This document shows, in pieces, positions 17,505 through 26,756 of a DNA stretch of 64,000 bases. Under the pieces are notes generated by a model, which saw only the letters and a list, made by a program, of their open reading frames with translations, was not told where the DNA came from and searched no databases. Both the position numbers and the translations under genes were made by a program. How positions within the stretch are numbered: position 1 is the stretch's first letter; each line of letters starts with the position of its first letter. The DNA is from Deltaproteobacteria bacterium (GTDB lineage Bacteria > Desulfobacterota > DSM-4660 > Desulfatiglandales > Desulfatiglandaceae), in NCBI GenBank assembly GCA_021737785.1, contig JAIPDI010000004.1:1-64000 (forward strand). Reading direction: 5' to 3'.

Positions 17505-18953
17505 ATGCCGGCCGGCTGGGGAAACATAACGGTGAAGGAGATCCTCGACCCTATCAGCGGGCTCCTGATTTCAGGGGTTCCGGAAACCGTTCTTACGGGG
17601 ATCAGCACCGATTCGAGAACCATCGGAAAAGGCGACCTGTTCTGGGCCTTGAACGGCGAAACCTATGACGGACATGACTTTGTTCAGAAGGCCCTGGAAA
17701 AGGGTGCGTGCGGCGTTGTGGTTGCCGGCCGTTGGCTGAAATCGGAATATCCCGGCAAGGATGTAGATGCGAACCGGTCCGCCTTCCCGGACCGGACGGT
17801 CATTTCAGTGGAGGATACATTGAAGGCCCTGGGCGACTTGGCCGCGTGGTGGCGCCGCCGTTACAGGGTCAAGGTCGTGGGAATTACGGGGAGTTCAGGC
17901 AAGACCACCACCAAAGAAATGACGGCGGGCATCCTCGAACTGGGTCACAGGACCCTCAAAAACCGCGGGAACTTCAATAACCTTATCGGCCTGCCGCTGA
18001 CGCTCCTTCAACTGGACAGGGCGCATGAGTTTGCCGTCCTGGAAATGGGGATGAACCATCCCGGCGAAATCGCCCGGTTGACCGACATCGCAGATCCGGA
18101 TGTGGGGGTTATCCTCAACGTGGGCATGGCCCATCTCGAAGGGGTGTCGGACCTGGACGGCGTTGCACGGGCAAAAACAGAAATGATGGAGAGGATGTCA
18201 TCCGAGGGTCTGATGATCCTGAACGGCGACGATGCCCCCCTCATGCGGAGGGCCGCCCTCTTTTCAAAGCCGAAATTAACCTTCGGCCTCGGGGAAGGAA
18301 ATGATGTCAGGGCAACCTCCATTGAAAATGAAGGATCCGTGGGCAGCCGGTTCTCGCTGGAATATTGCGGCGCTGCCTGGCCGGTGCGGATCGGGATACC
18401 GGGGATGCATCATCTGAAAAATGCCCTGGCCGCAGCTGCCGTTGCTCTCAGTTTGAATGAACCGGAGGAACACATCATAAGGGGATTGGCAGCGTTTTCA
18501 GCCATCCGGGGCCGGTTCGAGGTGATGTCCCTTGCGGGGGGAATACGTCTGGTAGACGACACGTACAATGCCAATCCTGCCTCCCTCGGCGCGGCCATCG
18601 AATCGGTGGGATCGCTGGTGGAGGAGGGCGGGAGGATCATCGTGGGCTTAGGGGAAATGCTGGAGCTCGGAGATGCCGCGATTCACGCCCACAGGGAGGC
18701 CGGCCGCGGGATTGCGGCAGGAGGGGCCTCCTGGTTTTTTGCCATGGGCCCTCATGCCCGGGATATGGTGGAGGGGGCCCTTACGGCCGGCATGCCCAAG
18801 GATCGTTTGAAGATCGTAGCCACCCACGATGAGATGATACAGGAAATCGGCCATGTGATGTCCAAGGGAGACCTGATTCTTCTGAAAGGCTCACGGAGGA
18901 TGCAGCTTGAGAAAGTGGTCGAGGGGTTGCGCAGGAGAGCCGATGCCACATAG
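17505..18953 (+). CDS. murF: UDP-MurNAc-tripeptide:D-Ala-D-Ala ligase MurF
   Basis: A 482-residue Mur ligase that adds D-Ala-D-Ala to complete the pentapeptide precursor. STDSRTIGKGDLFWAL marks the N-terminal UDP-binding domain. The ATP loop is ITGSSGKTTTKEM, and DDTYNANPASL is the conserved C-terminal motif. The frame is open upstream to a GTG at 17376, but codons 1-43 of that longer frame are repeat-derived. The ATG at 17505 (MPAGWGNITV) has GAGGAAG close ahead and is the likely start. A 119-base gap separates it from the receiver gene. Confidence 0.94.
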   Translation: MPAGWGNITVKEILDPISGLLISGVPETVLTGISTDSRTIGKGDLFWALNGETYDGHDFVQKALEKGACGVVVAGRWLKSEYPGKDVDANRSAFPDRTVISVEDTLKALGDLAAWWRRRYRVKVVGITGSSGKTTTKEMTAGILELGHRTLKNRGNFNNLIGLPLTLLQLDRAHEFAVLEMGMNHPGEIARLTDIADPDVGVILNVGMAHLEGVSDLDGVARAKTEMMERMSSEGLMILNGDDAPLMRRAALFSKPKLTFGLGEGNDVRATSIENEGSVGSRFSLEYCGAAWPVRIGIPGMHHLKNALAAAAVALSLNEPEEHIIRGLAAFSAIRGRFEVMSLAGGIRLVDDTYNANPASLGAAIESVGSLVEEGGRIIVGLGEMLELGDAAIHAHREAGRGIAAGGASWFFAMGPHARDMVEGALTAGMPKDRLKIVATHDEMIQEIGHVMSKGDLILLKGSRRMQLEKVVEGLRRRADAT

Positions 18954-19072
18954 GCATGGGGCTGAGGTTTTGGGGAGGGGCGCTTCGCGCTGAGAATCTG
19001 TCCCATGGGAAGAAAAGTATCGCAGCCCGTCTGACAGGGATGGGGCTGAACAAAAGGGGAGGGAAGGCGTCA

Positions 19073-19492
19073 ATGAATGCCGCAAAGAAGGTGCTGGTGG
19101 TAGATGATGAGAAGGGAATCCGGTTTTTGTTGTCGGAAGTCCTGCTCAGCCAGGGCTTTGAGGTCAGCCTGGCAAGAGACGGACAAGAGTCATTGGACCA
19201 ACTTGAAAAGGACTGTTTTGACCTGGTGGTCACCGACATCAACATGCCCAGACTGGACGGACTGGCCATGTTAAAGCGGATGAAAAGGACGGGTCGCAGC
19301 GAAAAGGTCATTATCATGACGGGGGATCCCTCAGACCAGAGGCTGTCGGATCCGGCAATATCCGACGTGGTGACCCGTCTTTTCAAACCCTTCGGCATGG
19401 AGAGCTTCCTGAGTGTAGTGCTTTCCGCCACCGGCGGCGAGGTACATCGGGTCGGAGGCAAACAGACCCGGGAGGTCATTGCACAGGGATAA
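19073..19492 (+). CDS. Single-domain response regulator (CheY-like receiver) inside the dcw cluster
   Basis: A 139-residue stand-alone receiver domain with no output domain. The acidic pocket is VVDDEKG, the phospho-acceptor Asp is in LVVTDINMPRLDGL, the switch Thr is in IIMTGDPSD, and the Lys is in RLFKPFG, so it should be phosphorylatable. The ATG at 19073 (MNAAKKVLVVDDE) has a purine-rich GGGAAGG ahead; the open frame extends to 18956 but without receiver sequence. It lies 15 bases upstream of mraY and so is co-transcribed with precursor synthesis genes, which is not a usual dcw position. No kinase is adjacent; the nearest is at 34505. Confidence 0.9.
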   Translation: MNAAKKVLVVDDEKGIRFLLSEVLLSQGFEVSLARDGQESLDQLEKDCFDLVVTDINMPRLDGLAMLKRMKRTGRSEKVIIMTGDPSDQRLSDPAISDVVTRLFKPFGMESFLSVVLSATGGEVHRVGGKQTREVIAQG

Positions 19493-19507
19493 AAAGGACG
19501 CCCAACC

Positions 19508-20587
19508 ATGCTCTATAAGCTTATCTATCTGTTCCATACCGAGCTGTCGTGGCTGAATGTCTTCAGGTATATTACCTTCAGGACCATCCTGTCCAGTCTG
19601 ACCGCCCTGGTGATCTGTTTTATCTTCGGGGGCTGGGTCATCCGGAGGCTCAAGGCCATGCAGGTGGGACAGCAGATTCGGGACGATGGGCCCCCGGATC
19701 ATCAATCCAAGGCAGGGACCCCGACCATGGGGGGATGCCTGATCCTTCCGACAATCGTCTTCACGACGCTCCTCTGGGCGGATCCGGTCAATCTCTATAT
19801 CTGGCTCGTCATATTCGTGGCCCTTTTCTTCGGGGCTATCGGCTTTGCAGATGATTATCTGAAGGTATCCCGAAAGAACAGCCGGGGCCTGAGGGCCGCT
19901 GTCAAGTTTTCACTCCAGATATTCGGCGGCTTTCTTGTGGTCCTGATCCTCTATCTACATCCAGGCTTTGATTCTCATCTCAATATTCCTTTTCTGAAAA
20001 ACATCTCACCCGATCTCGGGCTCGGCTATATCTTCTTTGCCCTGTTCATTATCGTGGGGACATCCAATGCCGTCAATCTGACAGACGGGCTGGATGGTCT
20101 GGCCATCAGTCCCCTCATTGTGGCCTTTGCCAGTTACCTGGTCTTTGCCTACCTGACCGGAAATATCAAGATCGCCTCCTATCTTCAGATCCCGTACATC
20201 CCCGGGGTCGGTGAGGTATCGGTTCTTTGCGGCGCCCTGGTGGGGGCCGGACTCGGGTTTCTCTGGTACAATGCCTATCCCGCGGAGATCTTTATGGGGG
20301 ACGTGGGTTCCCTGCCGTTAGGGGCCGTCCTGGGCACCATCGCCGTCATCACCAAACAGGAACTGGTGCTCATCCTGGTGGGCGGCCTGTTTGTGTTTGA
20401 GGCCCTGTCCGTCATCTTTCAGGTGGCCTATTTCAAATTGACGGGGGGACAGCGGATCTTCCGCATGGCGCCCATCCACCACCATTTTGAGTTGAAAGGG
20501 TGGCCTGAGCCAAAGGTGATTGTCCGATTCTGGATTATTGCCATCATTCTGGCCCTCCTTTCCATCGGCACGCTGAAGTTGAGGTAA
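19508..20587 (+). CDS. mraY: Phospho-MurNAc-pentapeptide transferase MraY
   Basis: A 359-residue integral membrane enzyme that makes lipid I from UDP-MurNAc-pentapeptide and undecaprenyl phosphate. About ten hydrophobic helices are visible. Signature motifs are [27 protein letters not shown] with the catalytic Asp pair, and [10 protein letters not shown]. The cytoplasmic loop [14 protein letters not shown] carries the HHH motif. AAAAGGA precedes the ATG. It is four bases upstream of murD. Confidence 0.96.
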   Translation: MLYKLIYLFHTELSWLNVFRYITFRTILSSLTALVICFIFGGWVIRRLKAMQVGQQIRDDGPPDHQSKAGTPTMGGCLILPTIVFTTLLWADPVNLYIWLVIFVALFFGAIGFADDYLKVSRKNSRGLRAAVKFSLQIFGGFLVVLILYLHPGFDSHLNIPFLKNISPDLGLGYIFFALFIIVGTSNAVNLTDGLDGLAISPLIVAFASYLVFAYLTGNIKIASYLQIPYIPGVGEVSVLCGALVGAGLGFLWYNAYPAEIFMGDVGSLPLGAVLGTIAVITKQELVLILVGGLFVFEALSVIFQVAYFKLTGGQRIFRMAPIHHHFELKGWPEPKVIVRFWIIAIILALLSIGTLKLR

Positions 20588-20591
20588 GAAG

Positions 20592-21995
20592 ATGGCAAAG
20601 GCCCCGGTCCAAAAATTCAAGGTTCCCTCTCCCCTATCTACGGGTCCCGGAGACAAGGTGTTAATTGTGGGTCTGGGGATATCAGGAATCTGGACCGCGC
20701 GATGGATGACGCAACAAGGGGCCCGCGTGACAGTCAGCGACATGAAGAATACTTCTGCCCTGGACCCTGCCATGGTGGAGGAACTCATAGAATCTGGGAT
20801 CGAACTGGAGACAGGGGGGCATCAAAAAGAGACCTTCTTAACGGCAGATACGATCATCGTGAGCCCCGGCGTGCCCCATGATATGCCCCTGATCCGATCG
20901 GCAGCCAGGAAAAACATCCCTGTGATCGGCGAAATGGAGCTGGCGAGCCGTTTCATCCATACCCCCATCATTGCCGTGACCGGCACCAACGGAAAGACAA
21001 CGGTGACTGCGCTGGTGGGCGAGCTGCTGAAGAATGCCGGTTTGAAAGTCTTTGTGGGGGGCAATATCGGTACCCCGCTCATGGCTTATGCATCCGGGAA
21101 ACAGGAGGCGGACTATCTGGTGGTGGAGGTCAGCAGCTTTCAACTGGATACCATCCAGACCTTCTGCCCCTTCATTTCCGTCATCCTGAACATCACGCCC
21201 GACCACCTGGACCGGTACGCCGATGTGGAGGCCTATGTTCGATCAAAGCTGAGAATATATGAGAATCAAGGCCCGGGACACTACCTGATACTCAATGACG
21301 ACGACCGGAGACTCTCTTCCCTCTGTCCTGCCTCAGGGGTCAGCCTGCTTCGATACGGCCTCGGCCGGAGACGGGAACTCAACGCCTTCTTAGAGGAGGG
21401 GACCGTGAGGGCCGGGCTTACCGGGGGACCGACACACTGTTTTTCCCTGGACCATTTTGCCCTGCCCGGTCTTCATAACCAGGAGAACCTCCTGGCAGCC
21501 GTCCTGGTGGGTATGGTCCTCGGCATAGATGCCGGGGTCATTCAGGACACCATCGACCGGTTCAAGGGGCTTCCGCACAGGATCGGGTTCGCAGGCGAGG
21601 TGGACGGCATTCGATTCTACGATGACTCAAAGGCCACCAATGTAGACGCGGCCAGGCGGGCCATCGCCAGTTTTGACGATCCCCTGATACTGATTGCAGG
21701 AGGACGCCATAAGGGGGCGGACTACGGACCTTTGGTGGGGGCGGCCCCGGGGAGGTTAAAAGGCGCTGTGTTTTTGGGAGAGGCCAAGGGACTGTTGGCG
21801 GACGCGTTTGAGGACGCCGTTCCCTGTACACTTGCCGATCATATGGAGGATGCCGTGGCCAAGGCCTTTTCCATGGCAGAACCGGGTGACGTGGTTCTCC
21901 TGGCGCCGGCATGCTCCAGTTTTGATATGTTTTCCGATTATCGGCACAGGGGCGATATGTTTAAGGCCGCAGTGAAGGGGCTTGTTCATGGCTGA
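20592..21995 (+). CDS. murD: UDP-MurNAc-L-Ala:D-Glu ligase MurD
   Basis: A 467-residue Mur ligase adding D-glutamate. The N-terminal Rossmann part is KVLIVGLGISGIWTARWM. The ATP loop is VTGTNGKTTVTALVGEL, and FYDDSKATNVDAARRAI and LIAGGRHKGADY are typical MurD motifs. A tail of about 18 residues precedes the usual N-terminus. Its last eight bases overlap the ftsW start. Confidence 0.95.
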   Translation: MAKAPVQKFKVPSPLSTGPGDKVLIVGLGISGIWTARWMTQQGARVTVSDMKNTSALDPAMVEELIESGIELETGGHQKETFLTADTIIVSPGVPHDMPLIRSAARKNIPVIGEMELASRFIHTPIIAVTGTNGKTTVTALVGELLKNAGLKVFVGGNIGTPLMAYASGKQEADYLVVEVSSFQLDTIQTFCPFISVILNITPDHLDRYADVEAYVRSKLRIYENQGPGHYLILNDDDRRLSSLCPASGVSLLRYGLGRRRELNAFLEEGTVRAGLTGGPTHCFSLDHFALPGLHNQENLLAAVLVGMVLGIDAGVIQDTIDRFKGLPHRIGFAGEVDGIRFYDDSKATNVDAARRAIASFDDPLILIAGGRHKGADYGPLVGAAPGRLKGAVFLGEAKGLLADAFEDAVPCTLADHMEDAVAKAFSMAEPGDVVLLAPACSSFDMFSDYRHRGDMFKAAVKGLVHG

Positions 21996-23091
21996 AAAAA
22001 AGAGTTCAGATTCGGGGTATGACTACATGATCTTGATCCCCGCCATCCTTCTGATCACCCTGGGCCTGATTGCCGTGTACAGCGCCAGTTCCAATCTGGC
22101 GGAACATCGCCTGGGCGACAGCTATTACTACCTTAAGAAACAGGTCCTGTTCTGTACCATCGGGATCGTTCTGATGGTCTTGATGCGATATATCCCCTGT
22201 ACCCTGTACGGGAAACTGGTTTACCCGTTGCTCCTGATCAGTATCTCCCTCCTGGCCCTTCTTCTGGTCCCCGGCCTGGGCCGCAAGGTGGGAGGGGCGT
22301 GCCGGTGGATAGGCCTTGGAGGCGTCTCGTTTCAGCCGTCTGAACTGGCGAAGTTCTCTTTAGCCGTGTTTATGGCCTACTCCATGTCCAAGAAAGGAAA
22401 AGACATGGGGACATTTTCCAGGGGCCTCCTGCCGCACCTTTTGGTCGCCGGGCTGTTCATTGGGCTTATTCTTCTCCAGCCGGATCTGGGATCGGCGGTG
22501 ATCATCGGGGGGTGGGTCCTGATCGCCCTGTTCGTGGGGGGGGTCAGGATGTATCAGCTCTTTTCCATCCTGTTGCTCTCCGCGCCGGTGCTTATCTGGC
22601 TGGTCTGGCAGGCGGACTATCGGGTCAAGCGGTGGCTGGCCTTCATGAACCCGTGGGAAGATCCCAGGGGGATCGGTTTCCAGATCATACATTCCTTCCT
22701 GGCGTTTGGATCCGGGGGAATTTTCGGGGCGGGTCTGGGCAACAGTAAACAAAAACTTTTTTATCTGCCGGAACCCCACACGGATTTTGCCCTCTCCATT
22801 ATCGGGGAAGAATTGGGCCTGGTGGGGGTTGCGGCCGTTATTGTCCTGTTCGGGCTCCTCATCACGGGGGGGATACGGACGGCGCTCAAGGCCAAGGACC
22901 TCTACAGCACCTATCTGGCGGTCGGTCTGACCTCCTTTATCGGGCTCCAGGTGTTGATTAATATGGGGGTTGTCATGGGTCTCCTCCCCACAAAGGGGCT
23001 GACTCTCCCCCTCATCAGTTATGGCGGTTCGTCTCTGTTGATTACCCTGGCGAGCATCGGGGTGTTATTGAATATTTCAGCGAGGAGTTGA
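21988..23091 (+). CDS. ftsW: Septal peptidoglycan glycosyltransferase FtsW
   Basis: A 367-residue SEDS-family polymerase that builds septal glycan strands with FtsI. About ten membrane helices are visible. Conserved blocks are YSASSN in helix 1, GLGGVSFQPSELAKFSLAVF, LLQPDLGSAVII, and the large loop FGSGGIFGAGLGNSKQKLFYLPEPHTDF containing the catalytic Asp region. The C-terminal part has PTKGLTLPLISYGGSSLL. The ATG at 21988 has GAAGGGG ahead and overlaps the murD stop; a TTG two codons upstream is less likely. Confidence 0.95.
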   Translation: MAEKKSSDSGYDYMILIPAILLITLGLIAVYSASSNLAEHRLGDSYYYLKKQVLFCTIGIVLMVLMRYIPCTLYGKLVYPLLLISISLLALLLVPGLGRKVGGACRWIGLGGVSFQPSELAKFSLAVFMAYSMSKKGKDMGTFSRGLLPHLLVAGLFIGLILLQPDLGSAVIIGGWVLIALFVGGVRMYQLFSILLLSAPVLIWLVWQADYRVKRWLAFMNPWEDPRGIGFQIIHSFLAFGSGGIFGAGLGNSKQKLFYLPEPHTDFALSIIGEELGLVGVAAVIVLFGLLITGGIRTALKAKDLYSTYLAVGLTSFIGLQVLINMGVVMGLLPTKGLTLPLISYGGSSLLITLASIGVLLNISARS

Positions 23092-23172
23092 CGAGAAGGA
23101 GGGATTTGCAATTGGAGTTCCAGGGTTAGAAGTCAGGGCCTATTGTGAATCGTCTCAGAAAAAGGTTCTCAC

Positions 23173-24279
23173 ATGGAGCATGATGAACGGAAACACCCAT
23201 CGGGATTTCGTCTGATCATCGCCGGCGGGGGCACAGGGGGGCATCTCTTCCCGGGGATCGCGGTGGCGAGGGCCGTGAAGGCGCGGATGCGGGACGCGGA
23301 GGTCCTCTTTGTGGTCGGTGGAAGGAGGATGGAGACAGCCATACTTTCCCGCGCCGGGTTTGAGGCGGTTTCCATCGACGTGGAAGGGATCAAGGGGCGG
23401 GGCTGGAAAAAAGGGCTTCCGGTGGCCCTCAGGCTTCCCAAGAGTATCTTCCAGTCAGGCCTCATCATTCGGCGCTTTTCGCCCTCCGTCGCCCTCGGCG
23501 TGGGGGGATATTCGGCCGGGCCCCTGTGCACGGCAGCCAAATGGATGGGGATCCCTACGGCCATCCATGAACAGAATTCATATCCCGGGGTGACGAATCG
23601 GCTCCTCTCCCGGATAGTGGATCGCATTTTTATCTCATTTGAGGAAAGCAGGTCCGCTTTCAAAAATAAGGAGACGATTCTTACCGGCAATCCGGTGCGG
23701 GATGAACTCTTTTCGGTGCGCGAGATGCGGCATGAAGGGGAGGATGTCTTCACGGTTATGGTAGTGGGGGGAAGCCAGGGGGCACAGGCCGTCAACCGCA
23801 TATTTGCGGAGGCCCTCCAGTGTCTGAAAGCACGGGGCAGAAAGATCTCGGTCATTCACCAGACCGGAGAAACGGACTACGGGAGGGTCGTGGCGGATTA
23901 CCGCACCAGGGGACTTGAAGGGGAGATCGCGCCGTTCATTGCCGATATGGCCACGGCTTACAGCCGGGCGGACATGGTGGTAAGCAGGGCAGGGGCCAGC
24001 ACCATTTTTGAACTGGCCGCATTGGGAAAGCCCTCGATCCTGATCCCTTACCCGTATGCTACCAACCGTCACCAGGAGATCAATGCAAGCGCCCTGGTCC
24101 GGAAAGGGGGCGCTGAAATGATGCTCCAGGAAGGGCTGGATGCCGAAAGGCTGGCCGATGCATTGACACGTTTTATGGATGATCGACGCGCCCTTCAGGA
24201 GATGGGCGAGCGGGCCCGTCAGATCGGCAGGCGCGACGCGGCAGAGACGATAGTGGACCAGCTGGTGGAGATGAGCTAA
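23173..24279 (+). CDS. murG: Lipid II synthase MurG (GlcNAc transferase)
   Basis: A 368-residue GT28 glycosyltransferase at the inner membrane face that adds GlcNAc to lipid I. The N-terminal acceptor loop is LIIAGGGTGGHLFPGIAVA. GVGGYSAGPLCTAAKW and EQNSYPGVTNRLLSR follow in family order. The UDP-GlcNAc binding part contains VVGGSQGAQAVN, SRAGASTIFELAALGKPSIL and PYPYATNRHQEINA. An AAAGG lies ahead of the ATG. Confidence 0.95.
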   Translation: MEHDERKHPSGFRLIIAGGGTGGHLFPGIAVARAVKARMRDAEVLFVVGGRRMETAILSRAGFEAVSIDVEGIKGRGWKKGLPVALRLPKSIFQSGLIIRRFSPSVALGVGGYSAGPLCTAAKWMGIPTAIHEQNSYPGVTNRLLSRIVDRIFISFEESRSAFKNKETILTGNPVRDELFSVREMRHEGEDVFTVMVVGGSQGAQAVNRIFAEALQCLKARGRKISVIHQTGETDYGRVVADYRTRGLEGEIAPFIADMATAYSRADMVVSRAGASTIFELAALGKPSILIPYPYATNRHQEINASALVRKGGAEMMLQEGLDAERLADALTRFMDDRRALQEMGERARQIGRRDAAETIVDQLVEMS

Positions 24280-24331
24280 GTTTCTGAAGTGAACCGGAAT
24301 GCCTAAATTAATGAATGCAAAATGGTGAGCC

Positions 24332-25714
24332 ATGACGCAGTTCGGGAAGGTAAAACATATCCATTTTGTGGGGATCGGCGGCATCGGCATGAGCGGGCTG
24401 GCCGAACTCCTCATCAACCTGGGCTATGAGGTCAGCGGATCCGACCTGAGGGCCACGAACGTCACCAGGCGCCTTGCAGATCTTGGAGGGACCATGTTTG
24501 AAGGTCATCACCAGGATTACATCGAGGGGGCCGATGTGGTGGTGTATTCCTCGGCCGTAACCACCGACAACCCCGAACTTTCAGAGGCGAGGGATCGTCA
24601 TATCCCCGTCATCCCCAGGGCCGAGATGCTGGCGGAACTGATGCGGCTCAAGCATGGTGTGGCCATTGCCGGAGCCCATGGCAAGACCACTACCACATCC
24701 ATGGTCGCCTCTATTCTGACATGCGGTCAACTCGACCCCACCGTGGTGATCGGGGGGAGGCTCGATATCTGGGGCGGGTCCAATGCCAAATTAGGACAGG
24801 GGGATATCCTGGTTGCCGAGGCCGATGAAAGCGACGGATCCTTTCTGGCCTTGTCCCCCACCATTGCCGTGGTTACCAACATCGATCATGAGCATATGGA
24901 CCACTACGGGGATATGGCGGCCATTCGGCAGACCTTCATCGATTTCATCAATAAGGTCCCGTTTTACGGCACGGCGATCCTCTGCCTGGATAATGAGGAA
25001 ATCCAATCCGTCATCCCCCGGCTTCGAAAGAGATGCCTGACCTACGGCATGAGCCCGCAGGCGGATCTTCAAGGGAAGGACCTGGAAAAGGAGCAGTGGG
25101 GCACCTCCCTTGAGGTCCTCTACCATGGGCGTTCAATGGGGAGGCTGACCGTCGGGATACCCGGAGAGCACAATGTGCTGAACGCCCTGGCCGCCGCTGC
25201 CGTGGGCCTTGAATTGGAGTTGGAGATCGAGGTTATCAAGGAGGGTCTCAAGGCCCTGGGGGGATTATCCCGGCGGTTCCAGGTGAAAGGAGAAAAGAAA
25301 GGCATCCTCCTTCTAGATGACTATGGACATCATCCCACGGAAATCATGGCGACCCTGAAGACGGTCAAGGAATGCTGGCCCGACAGACGCTTGGTGGTGG
25401 CCTTCCAGCCCCACCGATACACACGGACCCGGGCCCTGTTGGACCGTTTTGCCATCTCCTTTAATGATGCGGATATCCTTGTGGTGTCCCCTATCTATCC
25501 GGCAGGAGAAAAACCGATCGAGGGGGTCACGGCAGAGCGGCTGGCCCAGAGCATCAGGGACCACGGCCATAAGGACGTCATCCACTGCCCGGCCCAGGAA
25601 GACATCGTTCCCACCCTCATCAATCTGGTGAGGCCGGGGGATCTGGTGATGACCCTCGGGGCCGGCAATATACACCGGGAAGGGGACCGGCTCTTTGAAG
25701 CCTTAGGCGCCTGA
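24332..25714 (+). CDS. murC: UDP-MurNAc:L-alanine ligase MurC
   Basis: A 460-residue Mur ligase adding the first stem residue, L-Ala. The N-terminal Rossmann motif is IHFVGIGGIGMSGLAELL. The ATP loop is IAGAHGKTTTTSMVASIL, with AEADESDGSFL and TNIDHEHMDHYG after it. DDYGHHPTEI and FQPHRYTRTRAL are diagnostic C-terminal motifs. The ribosome-binding site is weak. It is 22 bases upstream of murB. Confidence 0.96.
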   Translation: MTQFGKVKHIHFVGIGGIGMSGLAELLINLGYEVSGSDLRATNVTRRLADLGGTMFEGHHQDYIEGADVVVYSSAVTTDNPELSEARDRHIPVIPRAEMLAELMRLKHGVAIAGAHGKTTTTSMVASILTCGQLDPTVVIGGRLDIWGGSNAKLGQGDILVAEADESDGSFLALSPTIAVVTNIDHEHMDHYGDMAAIRQTFIDFINKVPFYGTAILCLDNEEIQSVIPRLRKRCLTYGMSPQADLQGKDLEKEQWGTSLEVLYHGRSMGRLTVGIPGEHNVLNALAAAAVGLELELEIEVIKEGLKALGGLSRRFQVKGEKKGILLLDDYGHHPTEIMATLKTVKECWPDRRLVVAFQPHRYTRTRALLDRFAISFNDADILVVSPIYPAGEKPIEGVTAERLAQSIRDHGHKDVIHCPAQEDIVPTLINLVRPGDLVMTLGAGNIHREGDRLFEALGA

Positions 25715-25736
25715 TCAGGGGCACAGGCAATGAACC

Positions 25737-26690
25737 ATGGATGCAAGACAAAAAACCGAACTGCTCCGAATGGCCGCCGGACGGATCCAATTTGATTCAC
25801 CCATGAGGCGGCGCACCACCTTCCGGGTGGGGGGAAATGCCGAAGCCCTCTATGAAGCGCCGGATCTGGAAGACCTCCGGCGGATACTTCCCTTCCTGGT
25901 CAGGGAAGAGATCCCTTATCTGGTGATGGGTAGGGGGAGCAATCTGCTGGTCAGGGACGGCGGCATCAGAGGCGTGGTCATCCTTCTTTCCGGGGATCTC
26001 GACCGGATCGAATGGAGACAGCCGGATGGGACCGATATCCTCGCCGGAGCGGGCCTCTCCATTGTCGATCTCCTGATCTGGTGCAGAAGAAGGGGCCTCT
26101 CAGGGTTGGAGTTTCTGGCCGGGATCCCCGGCACGGTCGGGGGTGCCGTAGTCATGAACGCGGGCGCCTTTGGACATGAGATCGGGGCCTGGGTCAGGGA
26201 GATCAGGGAGGTCGATTCACATGGAAAGCTTCACATGGTCGATCGATCCCGGCTCACCTTTTCATACCGGGCCCTGGATATGCAAAAGGGGGCGATTATT
26301 GCGCAGGTCGGTTTTCGGCTGAATCGGGCGACTGAAAAGGACGTGGCAGGGAGAATCAGCGGCTATCTCCAGAGACGAAAGGCATTGCAGCCGCTTGAAC
26401 ATGCAAGTGCCGGATCTGTTTTCAGAAATCCGCCCAATGACTATGCGGGGCGGCTTATCGAGAAGGCGGGTCTTAAGGGGAAACGGTTCGGAGGCGCCAT
26501 GATCTCAGACAAGCACGCGAATTTTATTGTCAATACGGGGGGGGCCACGGCAGCTGATATCCTGTCCCTCATGAATGCAGCCAGGGAGGCGGTCATGAGA
26601 ACGGCGGGCATAGCGCTTAAACCGGAGATACGCGTGGTGGGAGATCCGGCCGACGGCGATCGGGCGGAACAGGATGCCTTTATCTCCTGA
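25737..26690 (+). CDS. murB: UDP-N-acetylenolpyruvoylglucosamine reductase MurB
   Basis: A 317-residue FAD enzyme that reduces enolpyruvyl-UDP-GlcNAc to UDP-MurNAc. FAD-binding motifs are YLVMGRGSNLLVRDGG and LAGIPGTVGGAVVMNAGAFG. The catalytic region ASAGSVFRNPPNDYAGRLIE and AMISDKHANFIVN are conserved. No ddl gene follows, unlike many dcw clusters; ftsQ starts 66 bases downstream. A short C-terminal tail (DPADGDRAEQDAFIS) is extra. Confidence 0.94.
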   Translation: MDARQKTELLRMAAGRIQFDSPMRRRTTFRVGGNAEALYEAPDLEDLRRILPFLVREEIPYLVMGRGSNLLVRDGGIRGVVILLSGDLDRIEWRQPDGTDILAGAGLSIVDLLIWCRRRGLSGLEFLAGIPGTVGGAVVMNAGAFGHEIGAWVREIREVDSHGKLHMVDRSRLTFSYRALDMQKGAIIAQVGFRLNRATEKDVAGRISGYLQRRKALQPLEHASAGSVFRNPPNDYAGRLIEKAGLKGKRFGGAMISDKHANFIVNTGGATAADILSLMNAAREAVMRTAGIALKPEIRVVGDPADGDRAEQDAFIS

Positions 26691-26756
26691 CGGATCCATC
26701 TCCGATCTTTAAAAGTCAGCCTTGAATAGGGGCCAGTCTTGATGGGAGGATCTTTC

